Assembly: GCF_036013915.1 (NCBI RefSeq)
Contig: NZ_CP107899.1
Location: forward strand, 2,976,001-3,040,000
DNA: 64,000 nucleotides
Direction: 5' to 3'
Source: Streptomyces sp. NBC_00464
GTDB lineage: Bacteria; Actinomycetota; Actinomycetes; Streptomycetales; Streptomycetaceae
Shown here: in pieces, positions 42,863 through 52,227 of the stretch
Layout of the letters: each line of letters starts with the position of its first letter
How positions within the stretch are numbered: position 1 is the first letter of the stretch
Program-made: the position numbers and the translations under genes
The notes under the pieces: model-generated
Databases searched by the model: none
Told to the model about the DNA's origin: nothing
The model's input: the letters and a program-made list of their open reading frames with translations, nothing else

Positions 42863-43426
42863 TCAGTCTCCTGTCTCGTCCGGTGCGCCTGGGAGGATCT
42901 CCACCCGGCAGGTGAGGTGAGCGGGGCACGATGCCTGGACGACGGCCAGGAAGCGGGCCGCGTCCACCGGCCGTCCCGCCGATGCCCGGACCCGTACCAG
43001 CAGTTCGCCGGTCGGGGCGGGAGGGAGTTGTCCCCCGGGCTCCGACGACCAAGCGGCGCCGCCGCCGTCATGGATGACGGCCTCCACGCCGAAGCAGAGC
43101 CGGAGGTGTTCGGTGAGGCCGCGGCGGGTGCCGCGCCACCGGTGGAGCTCCACGGCGCGGGCGACGGCGGCCCGGCGCAGTTCCACCGGCCAGGCGGGGT
43201 CGATGTCGGCGCCGACCCAGGACGACAGCCAGGGCAGGAAGTCGTCCGGGGTGAGCGCCGGGTCGAAGTAGGCCGGGAGGTTGTCCAGGGTGGACAGGAC
43301 GGGTGCCAGGACGGTGTCCAGGCCCGCCGTGAAGCGCTGGGCGAGGTCGTCGTCCGCGTACAGCGCGGGCAGCAGCCCGCCGATCGGGTAGCGGCTGGGG
43401 AGCCCGGGGACCGCGGCCCTGGTCAT
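42863..43426 (-). CDS. baseplate protein, phage tail protein I / Afp12-like
   Basis: 187 residues with the phage tail protein I (P2 gpI) and TIGR02242-like opening PSRYPIGGLLPALYADDDLAQRFTAGLDTVLAPVLSTLDNLPAYFDPALTPDDFLPWLSSWVG, cut here only for recognition by its Pro/Leu pattern. It should build the baseplate wedge together with the Afp11-like protein, whose gene it overlaps by four bases. Confidence 0.85.
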   Translation of the reverse strand: MTRAAVPGLPSRYPIGGLLPALYADDDLAQRFTAGLDTVLAPVLSTLDNLPAYFDPALTPDDFLPWLSSWVGADIDPAWPVELRRAAVARAVELHRWRGTRRGLTEHLRLCFGVEAVIHDGGGAAWSSEPGGQLPPAPTGELLVRVRASAGRPVDAARFLAVVQASCPAHLTCRVEILPGAPDETGD

Positions 43427-45384
43427 GGGCGCTCACCGGCCCCGGCCGCGGTGACGACGACCTGGTGCTGGTGGGAGAAGACGAGGGCGTTCGCGGCGAC
43501 GTCGATCCGTTCGGCGGCCGCTCCCCGTCGTCCTGTGAGCGGGTCGGCGGGGAACAGCCGTACCTCGTCCACCAGCCGGACTCCGCGCACGCTCTGGAGT
43601 ACGGCGAAGATCTCCCCGTACTGCACGGGCCTGCCGAAGGGCCAGCCGGTGCGGTCCGCGCCGCCCCGCAGCGGGTCGATGTGGCGGAACAGCGCGTCGA
43701 GCGCCTCGGCGCGGACGCGGTCCACGTCGCCGTCGGCCGCCACCAGTTCGGCGACGACGGTGACGCCCTGGTAGGCGGGCGGTTCGACGATCAGCCGGGT
43801 GCCGACCAGCCTCCGTTCGTCGAGCCGTTCGGCGACCGCCGCCAGCACCGAGTCCGGCGGGATCAGCTGCTCGAACCGCAGCCGGCCGCCTTCGTCGGGG
43901 ACCGCGTCGGGCACCACGAGAACGCGCACCGCACCGGCCTCGCCCGCGACGGCGGGCAGGCAGCGGACCCGGTGCAGCGAGGGTGCCGCCTCGCGGGCGA
44001 TGACCTCGTAGTCCTCGGCCGTGACCGCCCGTTCCTGGACGCGGAGGATGTTCGGCGCGCGCACCTTGGCGTTCTCGACGCTCTCGCCGTCGACCCCGCC
44101 GCGGGCCGCCTCGCGGTTGTCGACGCCGGCGACGTACGGCACCGAGCTGCGCAGCACCCGGATGGCGCCCCGGGCCACGTTCCCGGCGGCGCCGCCGCCC
44201 GTCCGGTAGCGCGGGATGCGGAGCTGGGCGCCCTTCGGGGGCACCGCCCCGTACACGCGCATCGTGCCGTCCGCCTCGCGGACCTCCGGCGGGAAGGCGA
44301 ACCGGCCGTTGACGGCGTCGATCCGCACGTGGCGGTCGCCCGGTGAGGAGGCGCCGAAGTGCTCGACCGGTGTCCAGACCTGCCAGCCCTCGGCGGAGGA
44401 CACCTGGACGACCGGCGGGTCCCCGTCCAGCAGGAGCGGCACCCTGCGTACGGAGAACGTCTGGCCGGCGACGCCTTCGGAGGTGCCGAGCGGTACGTCG
44501 AGGACGGTCTCCGCGTGTTCGACGCCGGTGGTGCCGCCGACGGTGAACACCTCGGCCTCCCGGATCGTCGGCGACTCCGAGTAGAAGGGCTGTCCCGGTT
44601 CGGGCGGGGTGACCCGGCAGCGCAGCCATCCGGCCCGGACTCCGGCCGTCACCGATGCCGTGTGCCCGGCGGGGACGAACACGGTCACCTCACCGGGCTT
44701 GTTGAGCCCGCCGGTGCTGTCGGTCCCCGTCAGGCAGGGCACCCAGCGGGCGCCGTCCCACGCCTCCCACACCAGCGGCGGCTGCCGGGGGTCGACACCC
44801 ACGCCCTCGACGCGGCTGTCGAGGCGTATGGCGACGATGCACCGGGGTACGGCGGTGGGCAGCCCGAACAGCAGGGCGTCGCCCGGCTCCGGGCGGGACT
44901 GGAAGCAGGGGATGTCCTTGCCCGCGCCGAGCGGTGCGGTGCGGTCGGTCTGGTCGCCGGAGGCGGGGGCGGTGACCAGCCTGATCAGTGAACTCGGCAC
45001 GATCGCCAGGTCATCGGCGGTCGAGAAGACCACGGCCTCCTCGGTCTCACCGCGGGCGGTGGCGACCTCCGTACCGGCCGGGAGCCGCACCAGGTCCGGC
45101 TGGGGGGCGGACAGCCAGAAGTCGACGTCGGCGCGGGCGACCGTCGGCGGGAACAGCTGCACGCCGAGCAGGTCGAGGAAGGCGGAGTAGTTCCGGTCGG
45201 GCACCCGGTTGAGCCGGTACAGCAGCTGGTCGACCATGTACGCGAACGTCTCGATGAGCGTGACCCCGGGGTCCGACACGTTGTGGTCGGTCCACTCGGG
45301 AGAGCGCTGCTGGACGTACCGCTTGGCCTCGTCGACGAGCTGCTGGAAGCGCCGGTCGTCCAGGTTGGGGGAAGGCAGGGACAT
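43423..45384 (-). CDS. putative baseplate assembly protein (gpJ / Afp11-like)
   Basis: 653 residues. The N-terminal RRFQQLVDEAKRYVQQ-like stretch, the DPGVTLIETFAYMVDQLLYRLNRVPDRNY segment and the RVQERAVTAEDYEVIAREAAP segment mark the baseplate J / Afp11 family. This family forms the wedge around the spike hub and triggers sheath contraction. It starts inside the stop of the gp25 gene (TGATG) and overlaps the gpI gene at its end. Confidence 0.88.
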   Translation of the reverse strand: MSLPSPNLDDRRFQQLVDEAKRYVQQRSPEWTDHNVSDPGVTLIETFAYMVDQLLYRLNRVPDRNYSAFLDLLGVQLFPPTVARADVDFWLSAPQPDLVRLPAGTEVATARGETEEAVVFSTADDLAIVPSSLIRLVTAPASGDQTDRTAPLGAGKDIPCFQSRPEPGDALLFGLPTAVPRCIVAIRLDSRVEGVGVDPRQPPLVWEAWDGARWVPCLTGTDSTGGLNKPGEVTVFVPAGHTASVTAGVRAGWLRCRVTPPEPGQPFYSESPTIREAEVFTVGGTTGVEHAETVLDVPLGTSEGVAGQTFSVRRVPLLLDGDPPVVQVSSAEGWQVWTPVEHFGASSPGDRHVRIDAVNGRFAFPPEVREADGTMRVYGAVPPKGAQLRIPRYRTGGGAAGNVARGAIRVLRSSVPYVAGVDNREAARGGVDGESVENAKVRAPNILRVQERAVTAEDYEVIAREAAPSLHRVRCLPAVAGEAGAVRVLVVPDAVPDEGGRLRFEQLIPPDSVLAAVAERLDERRLVGTRLIVEPPAYQGVTVVAELVAADGDVDRVRAEALDALFRHIDPLRGGADRTGWPFGRPVQYGEIFAVLQSVRGVRLVDEVRLFPADPLTGRRGAAAERIDVAANALVFSHQHQVVVTAAGAGERP

Positions 45385-45821
45385 CAGGCCGCACCCGCTT
45401 CTTCGGAACTCGCCTCGGGACTACCGGAGTTCGGGATGGTGTAGAAGGGGAAGACGAGGTTGCGCAGGTCGTTGGTGGACCGCACGGTGTAGTGCACGTC
45501 GATGTAGAGGGTTCCCTCGTCGACGGTGTCGAAAGCGATCACCACGTCCCTCACCTCGATGCGGGGCTCCCAGCGCTCCAGCGACGTACGCACCTCGTGG
45601 GCTATGCGCCCGGCCGTGGCACCGTCACCCGGCGCGAAGACGTAGTCGTGGATGCCGCAGCCGAACTCGGGCCGCATCGGCCGCTCCCCCGGTGCGGTGC
45701 CGAGCACCAGACCGATGGCCTCCTCGATCTCCTGGTCCCGCTCGACCATGCCGATGCCGCCCGTGGCGCCGACCCGCAGCGGGAAGCCCCAGCCGCGGCC
45801 GATGAATCCGGACCCGCTCAT
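45384..45821 (-). CDS. gp25/GPW-type baseplate protein (Afp9-like)
   Basis: A 145-residue lysozyme-like gp25 fold without catalytic function, which starts sheath polymerisation at the baseplate. GWGFPLRVGATGGIGMVERDQEIEEAIGLVLGT and RPEFGCGIHDYVF are family hallmarks. The ATG at 45821 overlaps the PAAR stop by four bases, which decides the start against the much longer open frame. Confidence 0.9.
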   Translation of the reverse strand: MSGSGFIGRGWGFPLRVGATGGIGMVERDQEIEEAIGLVLGTAPGERPMRPEFGCGIHDYVFAPGDGATAGRIAHEVRTSLERWEPRIEVRDVVIAFDTVDEGTLYIDVHYTVRSTNDLRNLVFPFYTIPNSGSPEASSEEAGAA

Positions 45822-46135
45822 ACCGGGCCTCCGATCAGGACGTTCGGCGCACCCATGATGATCTTGGCGCCGCAGCTGGTGGTGTCGCCCATGCGGGCGG
45901 CCGGCAGTCCGCCGATCAGGACCGCACCACCGGCCAGGGCGGCCGGGTTCGGCATGACGACGTTGCCCGGCCCGAGCAGGGCGTGCGGCGGGATGGCACA
46001 CACGTGCAGGCTGCCGGTGACGGCGGCCGGCTTGCCGCCGATCAGCACGGTGACGACAGCCACCGCACCCGGTGGCGGGGTGCCGATGACGCCGCCGTGG
46101 ACGGTGGGGTCGCCCGAGCGGGCTGCGGGGGGCAT
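45818..46135 (-). CDS. PAAR-domain spike-tip protein (Afp10-like)
   Basis: A 105-residue PAAR-repeat protein (MPPAARSGDPTVHGGVIGTPP... NVLIGGPV). It contains the conserved proline-Ala-Ala-Arg-like turns and the His/Cys residues that bind the structural metal. It should cap the VgrG-like spike. It carries no effector extension. Confidence 0.9.
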   Translation of the reverse strand: MPPAARSGDPTVHGGVIGTPPPGAVAVVTVLIGGKPAAVTGSLHVCAIPPHALLGPGNVVMPNPAALAGGAVLIGGLPAARMGDTTSCGAKIIMGAPNVLIGGPV

Positions 46136-46159
46136 GGCTGCTGTTCTCCTTGCTGGGCC

Positions 46160-46198
46160 GGGGAGTTGTGTCGGGGAGTTGTGTCGGGGAGTTGTGTC
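46160..46198. repeat. 13-bp direct repeat, three copies, between spike-tip and spike genes
   Basis: GGGGAGTTGTGTC occurs head to tail three times without change in the 80-base gap between the VgrG-like stop and the PAAR start. It contains GGGGAG, which could resemble a ribosome site only on the non-coding strand, so it is not a Shine-Dalgarno for the operon. Confidence 0.75.
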
Positions 46199-46215
46199 GA
46201 TGAGGGGTTCGGGTG

Positions 46216-47988
46216 TCAGTTGATCCGGATGAGCCTGGCCTTGAGCACGGCGAGCAGTCCGCCGTCCACGGTTACCCCGGTCTTGCCGTTGATGGTCACC
46301 GAGGCCCCCTTCACGTTCACGTTCCCCGTACCGGCGTCGAGCGTGATCCCGGACCGGCCCAGGGAGAGGGAGCTCAGCACCCGGGAGGTGCCGCGGGCGA
46401 ACACCTTCAGCGCGATCTCCCCCTTCCGCTCGTCCAGGGTGACCTCCAGCTGCTTGTCACCGGTGGCCAGCCGCACTCCGGACGGGCCGCGCGGGGCGTC
46501 GAGCAGTTCGATCCGGTTGCCCGAACGGGACACCAGGGAGCGGCGGTTGACCTTGCCGCTGGTCGCATCGACGAGCGGGACGTCATGGGGCGAGGGCTTG
46601 TCGACGCCGTTGTAGAGGCCGCCCAGCACATAGGGGCTGTCCAGCAGGCCCTGCTCGAAGCCGACCAGTACCTCGTCGTTGACCTCGGGGCTGAACACCC
46701 CGCCGCCGCCCTGGCCGCCCCACTGCACCGTACGGACCCAGTCGGACACATAGGTGTCGTCGAGCCAGGGGAACTTCAGCTTGACCGAGCCGCGTTCGCC
46801 CTTGCCCTTGCCCTCGCGGATGTCGGTGACCACGCCGATCGCGAGGCCCGGGATGCGGGGGCCGCGCGGGGGCGCGTCGCCGCCGCCCGTGAGCCCGGTC
46901 AGGGAGCGGTCGGGGGCGGCGCTGACCAGCACGGTCGTGCGGTATCCGCCGTGCGGGTCGAGGACGTGGTGGGCCGCCGTCGCCGTGTAGCGGCCGGCGA
47001 ACGCCGGTCCGACGTTGCCGAGGGCGACGGGTTCACCGGCCCGCAGCCGGGGGTTGCCCTCGGCGACCGCCTCGATCTCCCCGAAGCCGGAGCTGACCCG
47101 TGCGGCCACCGCCCCGGCGACCGAACCGGCCTCGGCCTGGGTCCGGTACGGGGTGTCGGCGACCGTCATCCTGGCCTTCGGGCCGAACGCCCCGGCCGCG
47201 ACGGACGGGCTCATCCCGGGGACCACCGTGGTGGAGCGGACGGACGGCTCGCGTGCCACGAGACGGGTCTTGGTCTCCACGTCCCAGCCGCGCACCTCGA
47301 CGCTGTCCGCCCCGTCCGCGCCGGTCAGCACGGCACGCAGGGCCAGCAGATTGCGTCCGTACTCCAGCACCATCGGATGACGGGTGGCGGAGGTCGAGGG
47401 AGAGGGCGCCGAGGCCGCCGGCTTCGGCTTCACGAACTGCAACAGCCCCTTCTCGTCCACCCGCACGTGTGCGCCGCTCTCGCCCGCGAGGTACTGGAGG
47501 AAGTCCCAGTCCGAGACGTTGGGCTGGGTGAGCTGCTTGTACATGACGGGCGCCGCCTCGACCTTCCCGCAGGTGAGTCCGGCACCGGCGGCGACCTTGC
47601 GGACGATGTCGGCGGCCTTCATGTTGCGGAACGCCACCACTTTCCGCCCGCGCTGGAGCCGGTGGGCCTTGGAGAAGGCGCGGACGACGGTGAAGGAGCC
47701 GGTGGTGTCGCTGTCGAGTTCGAGCGCGGTGACCTCACCGGTGAACAGCCGCTCGCGGGCCCGCTCCTGGACCGTGACCACCGAGATCTTCAACGGTGTG
47801 CCGATGGTGATCCCGGTGGCGGTGAGCAGCGTGTGGTACGGATCCCGGTACGTCAGCACGGCGGTGTCCGGCAGGCCGACGTTCTCGTCGACCGCGCAGC
47901 TCACCAGCTGGGCGGCCCAGGCCTGGGGGAGTTCGGCGGGCGCCTCGACGATCGGGTCGGCGGCGAAGGAACGGGCGGGTGCGGTCAC
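46216..47988 (-). CDS. VgrG-like spike protein (Afp8-like)
   Basis: A 590-residue fused gp27/gp5-type spike. The N-terminal hub domain (about 20-370) is followed by an OB-fold (GIAIGVVTDIREGKGKGERGSVKLKFPWLDD) and a beta-helix needle (VTLDERKGEIALKVFARGTSRVLSS... VNVKGASVTINGKTGVTVDGG). It should trimerise and carry the PAAR tip. GTG 47988 overlaps the LysM stop (GTGA) and replaces a longer frame that starts in that gene. Confidence 0.9.
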   Translation of the reverse strand: MTAPARSFAADPIVEAPAELPQAWAAQLVSCAVDENVGLPDTAVLTYRDPYHTLLTATGITIGTPLKISVVTVQERARERLFTGEVTALELDSDTTGSFTVVRAFSKAHRLQRGRKVVAFRNMKAADIVRKVAAGAGLTCGKVEAAPVMYKQLTQPNVSDWDFLQYLAGESGAHVRVDEKGLLQFVKPKPAASAPSPSTSATRHPMVLEYGRNLLALRAVLTGADGADSVEVRGWDVETKTRLVAREPSVRSTTVVPGMSPSVAAGAFGPKARMTVADTPYRTQAEAGSVAGAVAARVSSGFGEIEAVAEGNPRLRAGEPVALGNVGPAFAGRYTATAAHHVLDPHGGYRTTVLVSAAPDRSLTGLTGGGDAPPRGPRIPGLAIGVVTDIREGKGKGERGSVKLKFPWLDDTYVSDWVRTVQWGGQGGGGVFSPEVNDEVLVGFEQGLLDSPYVLGGLYNGVDKPSPHDVPLVDATSGKVNRRSLVSRSGNRIELLDAPRGPSGVRLATGDKQLEVTLDERKGEIALKVFARGTSRVLSSLSLGRSGITLDAGTGNVNVKGASVTINGKTGVTVDGGLLAVLKARLIRIN

Positions 47989-48707
47989 CGGGTGCCCTCC
48001 GGGGCGTGGTCTTCGAGGCCGGGCACGAGGAGTTCGGTACCGGGGGCCAGTTGCATGGGGTCGTCGATGTCGTTGGCCTCGGCGATCGTGCGCCACGCGG
48101 TGGCGTCACCGTATTCGCGCCAGGCGAGCAGCGGCAGGCTGTCACCGGCCACGACCCGGTGGGTACGGCGTGCCTCCCGCGAGCCGGACGTGGGGTTCTG
48201 TCCGGCCGGGTCGACGCTCGCCTCCTCGATCGAGAGGGAGCAGGTGGCGCGCAGCGGCTTCCCGTCGACGTCGAACAGCGTGTACGAGACGGAGAGGCTG
48301 GACAGCACCCCGTCGAATGACGTCGTCTTCGACGTTCCCCAGTCGAAGCGCACCCAGGGGCTCGACGGCTTCTTGCGGCCGAGGCTGCTCGGGGTGGGTA
48401 CACAGGCCGTCATCAGCTGCTCGACGGCTTTCTCCACCGAGTTGTCGTGGGTGGCGGTGGCGTCCAGGAAGACGTCGAGGGACAGCGACCGGGGCCCGCT
48501 GCCCACGAATTCGGGCAGCGCGGAGGCGCCGGCCGTCCGGGAGGGCGTACGCCGCCACTCGGTGCTCTTGGACAGGGAGAGCGTCGCCGGGTTGAACTGC
48601 AGCGTGAGCCGGGCGAGGGTGCCGGCCGGTTTGGCGCCCACGTCCGACGGCGGCTCCATGATGGTCAGCTGGGCACGGGCACGGCTCGTGCGGGCGGCTG
48701 ATGGCAT
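47985..48707 (-). CDS. LysM-domain tail hub protein (Afp7-like)
   Basis: 240 residues. The N-terminal tube-initiator part (LTLQFNPATLSLSKSTEW) is followed by a C-terminal LysM module (HRVVAGDSLPLLAWREYGDATAWRTIAEANDIDDP). This is the gp53/Afp7 arrangement that joins inner tube to spike. It is translationally coupled to the VgrG-like gene by a four-base overlap. Confidence 0.9.
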   Translation of the reverse strand: MPSAARTSRARAQLTIMEPPSDVGAKPAGTLARLTLQFNPATLSLSKSTEWRRTPSRTAGASALPEFVGSGPRSLSLDVFLDATATHDNSVEKAVEQLMTACVPTPSSLGRKKPSSPWVRFDWGTSKTTSFDGVLSSLSVSYTLFDVDGKPLRATCSLSIEEASVDPAGQNPTSGSREARRTHRVVAGDSLPLLAWREYGDATAWRTIAEANDIDDPMQLAPGTELLVPGLEDHAPEGTR

Positions 48708-48768
48708 GGTGTCCCTCCTTCCTGCTCGTCTGTCTCCTGGGCTCGGGCGCGGGTGGACGGGCGGTCCA

Positions 48769-49194
48769 TCAGGACGGCACCAGGCCCTCGTGCGCGATCT
48801 CCAGGGTCTCGATCGCCGCCTCGGAGCTGGACGGGTCGAAGGAGGGTCCCTGCCAGCGCACCGGGACGATGCCCTGGACCTGCCAGCTGATGATCCGGCT
48901 GAGGTCCGGACGGAGTGCGACGATCTCGCCGTCCTTGCGTTCCACCCGCTGCGTCGTCTCGTTCAGCCAGCGCGCGATCTTCAGCGTGTCGGCGGTGACG
49001 GGGCGGGTCAGCGTGATGTTGGTCCAGGTGATCCGCCCCGGCAGCTGCCAGGTGAAGCCGTTGTTGCCGCCCTCGGCGTACTGCTCCAACTCCACCTCGG
49101 CGCCCAGCCCCGAGCAGGTGTGGAAGGCCCCGAGGTCGCTTCCTCCGATGGCGAGTTTGAAGAACACGCTCGTCGCGAAGATGTTGTCCGTCAT
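48769..49194 (-). CDS. inner tube protein (gp19/Afp5-like)
   Basis: A 141-residue tube-fold protein (NIFATSVFFKLAIGGSDLGAFHTCSGLGAEVELEQYAEGGNNGFTWQLPGRITWTNITL, shown only as family pattern) of the T4 gp19 / Afp1-Afp5 family. It is a paralogue of the tube protein at 52874-53314. As in Afp and PVC, the two versions probably split between the main tube and the adapter next to the spike. This one lies next to the hub genes and is the likely adapter. Confidence 0.88.
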   Translation of the reverse strand: MTDNIFATSVFFKLAIGGSDLGAFHTCSGLGAEVELEQYAEGGNNGFTWQLPGRITWTNITLTRPVTADTLKIARWLNETTQRVERKDGEIVALRPDLSRIISWQVQGIVPVRWQGPSFDPSSSEAAIETLEIAHEGLVPS

Positions 49195-49280
49195 GTGCTT
49201 CTCGTCTTCTCTGCTGTCCGTGGGGTGGCGCGTCTTCTTCTCTGCTGTCTGCGGGTGGCCTGGCGGGCGGGGTGCCGGCT

Positions 49281-52223
49281 TCAGCGGCGGCCGTCGTGCG
49301 GCCGTCCGGAGCGTTCCCGGCCTCTGCGCAGGTCCGCCCGGATGAGCCTGCTGACCGGGTCGAGCAGCCGGCGGGCGAGGTCCTCGATGTCCACGCCACC
49401 GGCCCCCTCGTTCGTTCGCGGCGCACCGGCGGCGGCCGGTGCCGCTTCGGCGGGGGTACGGGAGGGCTTCGGCTGGACCACCCGCACGGGGACTCCGGCG
49501 AGCCCCGCTTCGGCCACCGCACGCTGGACCGCCTGGGCCCGTGCGTCCGGGGCGCGGTGGCCGGGGGCGGGGCTCCGGGGCACGGGTGCGGGACCTCCCT
49601 GGGCTCCGCCGGGCCGGACCGGTGCGGGGCGTGACACGCGCACGGCGAGGTCCTGCGGTGCGCCGGACGGGGCGTCGGTGGCCGGCGCCGGGCCGGTGGC
49701 GGGTGCGCCGGTCTCGGGCGCCACCGGCATCTGGAGGCGCTGCACGGGCACGGCGACGCCCCCGGGCCGGGCGGACCCGGGCGGGTGCGGGCGCACCACC
49801 GGGACGGGCGGGGCGGGCGTGGCGGGCGTGCGCGTGGCAGATGGGGCGGACGGTGCGGGCATGACGGACTGCTGTGCGGGCGAAGGCAGTTCAGGGGTAC
49901 GCGCGCCGGGTTGACCGGGTCGTTCCCGTCCGGGCAGGGGCGGCCCGGACGGGGTGGCGCCGCGTGCCGAGCGCTGGACCAGCCGCGTGAGGGAGCGTGC
50001 GGCGGGCCCTCCGGTGTTCCCGGCCTTCGCACCTTCTCCCGGTACGTCTCCTTGCGGGGCAGCACGGCGGGCGGGGGACCCGGCCACCTGCGCTCGGACT
50101 CCCGTGGAGGGTGCGCCGGACGGCGAGGAGCCGGGCACGGACCGCTGGACGGTGGCGGGGTGGGCCGGGGCGGCCTGCCGACTTTCCGGCCGGGCGCCGC
50201 CACCGGCCGGGGGCTGCCCGTCGGAGACCTGCGGCCGGGCATCCCGCCGCCAGGTCGCCGCCACGACGGGCCGTGTGGTGGTGGCCGATACCGGCGCCGT
50301 GAAGCCCTCGGCCGCTCCGGTACGCACGGTCAGCGTCCGCCCGGCGAGCAGGGCGCGCGACCGCTGGACCGCCACCTTCCCTGATTCACCGACCGGCCCC
50401 GGTGCCTGCCCCTGGGGGCCGCGCGAGGTGATCCGCCGGACGCGTACGGGGGCGGGCGGAGTGGCCGGGGCCGTGGAGGAGGGCGGGGTGACGGTGGTCG
50501 TGGAGGAGGGCGGGGTGACGGTGGTCGTGGACGTGCGGGTGGGGTCCGCGGCGCGTTGGACGGCTGCCGGCTGCGCGGAGGGCGATGCGGGTCCGGCGCC
50601 CGGGTGGGCCGGTGCGCGCAGGGGCATCGCGGAGGGCGGCGGCGAGGAGGGCGTGGACGCCCTGCGCTCTCCGGCAGGCGGGCCGCCCGGCAGCGGGCCC
50701 GTGGTTCCGGGCCGCGCGCGACGGGGGTCGCCGAGCAGCGGGGCGTCGTTCGCGGTGCCCGCGGTGCCCGCGGTCGGCGGGAGCGAGGAGAGGGGCGCAC
50801 CGAGCCCGCCCCTGGTGCGGGCCTGCGAACCCGGGCCGCGGGGCGCGGAGGCGGGCGGCCGGGGCGCGGAGGCGGGGCCGTCGCCGGATGCGGGCGTCTC
50901 CGTGCGGCGCGTGGAGGGTGCGGGTGCGCGCTGGACGGCGGGCGGAGGACCGGGTGTGCCGGGCCGGGGGGCGGCGGGCCCGGATGCCGGGGCGGCACCG
51001 GGGAACGGACGCTGACGATCCGCCGGCTGCCCGCTCTGTCGCCGCTGCCCCGGCTGTCGGCCCACCTCGGTCGAAGGCTTCGGCGGGGCAGGGAAAGCGG
51101 TCGCGGGGGAAGCGGTGGCCGGGGAAGCGGGCGCGGCCGTTTCCGGTGTCTGCCGCTGGACCACGGGCAGGGCCGGGTCCTGCGGCGCGGTCGATCCGGA
51201 GGGCGCGCCCGACGCCGGGCCGGGTGCGACGAACGGAGCCGCACCGGGGGGCAGTTGCCGCAGGGGCCTGCCCAGGGCGGGGCGTACGGGAGGCGCGGCA
51301 GGCGCCTCCGGGGCACGCTCGGGCGCGACGGTGGGCAGGCGCTCACCGGGGGCCGCGCGGCCGGTGTCCGTCCGGCCGGGCGTGGCCGCTTCCCCGACCG
51401 GAGTGGCCGGGGTGGGCGGCGCGGGCGGGGCGAAGGCGGCGAGGCGGCGCGGGGCCGTCACCGGCCGGCGGGCGACGATCAGGGGTGGCGCGGTGCGCCG
51501 GGGACGGACCGGGGCGGGCCGGGCGGCCGTGGTGGCCCCGCTGCCCGTGGACGTGGACTGGCCCGTGGACGTGGACGCACCGGCCCCCCGAGCCGCGGAC
51601 GGCCGAGGTCCGGCCACGGGGCCCACTCCGGTCCCCGCAGTCGCCGCAGCCCCCGCCGTCGCTTCGTCCGAGCCGGGCTGCCGGCTCGCCGGTTCACGCC
51701 CGGCGGCGCTCCGGGGCTGCGTGCCGCTCGGGCGCCGGCCGGCGGCGGGGGTCCGCTGAACGGCGGGCGTACGGCCCGCGGAACCCGAAGGCGGGGCCTG
51801 GACCGGCTCCTCCTGTCCGCCGGTGGTGGCGGCGCGCAGCAGCAGGGGCGTTCCGGGTGCGGTGGTGGGACGGGCGGTGCCCGGCCGCGTCACACCGTGG
51901 ATGAGGCCCACCGGTGCGGAGGGCAGGACCGCGTGGCCGAGTTCGCCTCCGTACGCGATGTTCTGCCACGAGGCGAGCCGGGACCTGAAGCGCAGCCCGT
52001 CGCTCACCCCGATCGAGGACCGGGCGACGGTCACGGCCGGTGGCGCGACCCGCCGCCAGCCGCCGTCCCAGTCCCGGTCCGCCTCCGGACGCGCGGGCCG
52101 GACGGCCTCCGGCGCGGCCTCGGGTTCCGTACCGTCTCCGGCGTCGGTCTCCGCGGGCGCCGAGCCGGGTGGGCCGGCGGCCTGCCGCCGGCTCCCCCTG
52201 CCGAACCAGTCCCTGAACTCCAC
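49281..52223 (-). CDS. 980-residue Pro/Ala-rich VQR-repeat eCIS protein
   Basis: 980 residues, almost wholly low-complexity Pro/Ala/Gly/Arg. It has a folded-looking N-terminus (MEFRDWFGRG; WQNIAYGGELGHAVLPSAPVGLIHGV) and a helical C-terminus (VDIEDLARRLLDPVSRLIRADLRRGRER). At least nine VQR tripeptides are scattered through it (PAVQRT, PVVQRQ, AVQRAP, AVQRSR, TVQRSV, LVQRSA, PVQRLQ, AVQRAV and others). VQR motifs also recur in DUF4157-type proteins linked to eCIS. The gene lies inside the structural operon where a tape-measure or cargo gene might be expected. Role unknown. Confidence 0.7.
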   Translation of the reverse strand: MEFRDWFGRGSRRQAAGPPGSAPAETDAGDGTEPEAAPEAVRPARPEADRDWDGGWRRVAPPAVTVARSSIGVSDGLRFRSRLASWQNIAYGGELGHAVLPSAPVGLIHGVTRPGTARPTTAPGTPLLLRAATTGGQEEPVQAPPSGSAGRTPAVQRTPAAGRRPSGTQPRSAAGREPASRQPGSDEATAGAAATAGTGVGPVAGPRPSAARGAGASTSTGQSTSTGSGATTAARPAPVRPRRTAPPLIVARRPVTAPRRLAAFAPPAPPTPATPVGEAATPGRTDTGRAAPGERLPTVAPERAPEAPAAPPVRPALGRPLRQLPPGAAPFVAPGPASGAPSGSTAPQDPALPVVQRQTPETAAPASPATASPATAFPAPPKPSTEVGRQPGQRRQSGQPADRQRPFPGAAPASGPAAPRPGTPGPPPAVQRAPAPSTRRTETPASGDGPASAPRPPASAPRGPGSQARTRGGLGAPLSSLPPTAGTAGTANDAPLLGDPRRARPGTTGPLPGGPPAGERRASTPSSPPPSAMPLRAPAHPGAGPASPSAQPAAVQRAADPTRTSTTTVTPPSSTTTVTPPSSTAPATPPAPVRVRRITSRGPQGQAPGPVGESGKVAVQRSRALLAGRTLTVRTGAAEGFTAPVSATTTRPVVAATWRRDARPQVSDGQPPAGGGARPESRQAAPAHPATVQRSVPGSSPSGAPSTGVRAQVAGSPARRAAPQGDVPGEGAKAGNTGGPAARSLTRLVQRSARGATPSGPPLPGRERPGQPGARTPELPSPAQQSVMPAPSAPSATRTPATPAPPVPVVRPHPPGSARPGGVAVPVQRLQMPVAPETGAPATGPAPATDAPSGAPQDLAVRVSRPAPVRPGGAQGGPAPVPRSPAPGHRAPDARAQAVQRAVAEAGLAGVPVRVVQPKPSRTPAEAAPAAAGAPRTNEGAGGVDIEDLARRLLDPVSRLIRADLRRGRERSGRPHDGRR

Positions 52224-52227
52224 GCCC

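Noticed and set aside
49281..52223. The 980-residue gene as a pseudogene or non-coding stretch
   Set aside because: The frame is intact, has normal codon bias, folded-looking ends and operon-like placement; the opposite strand is also long and open but only because of GC bias.
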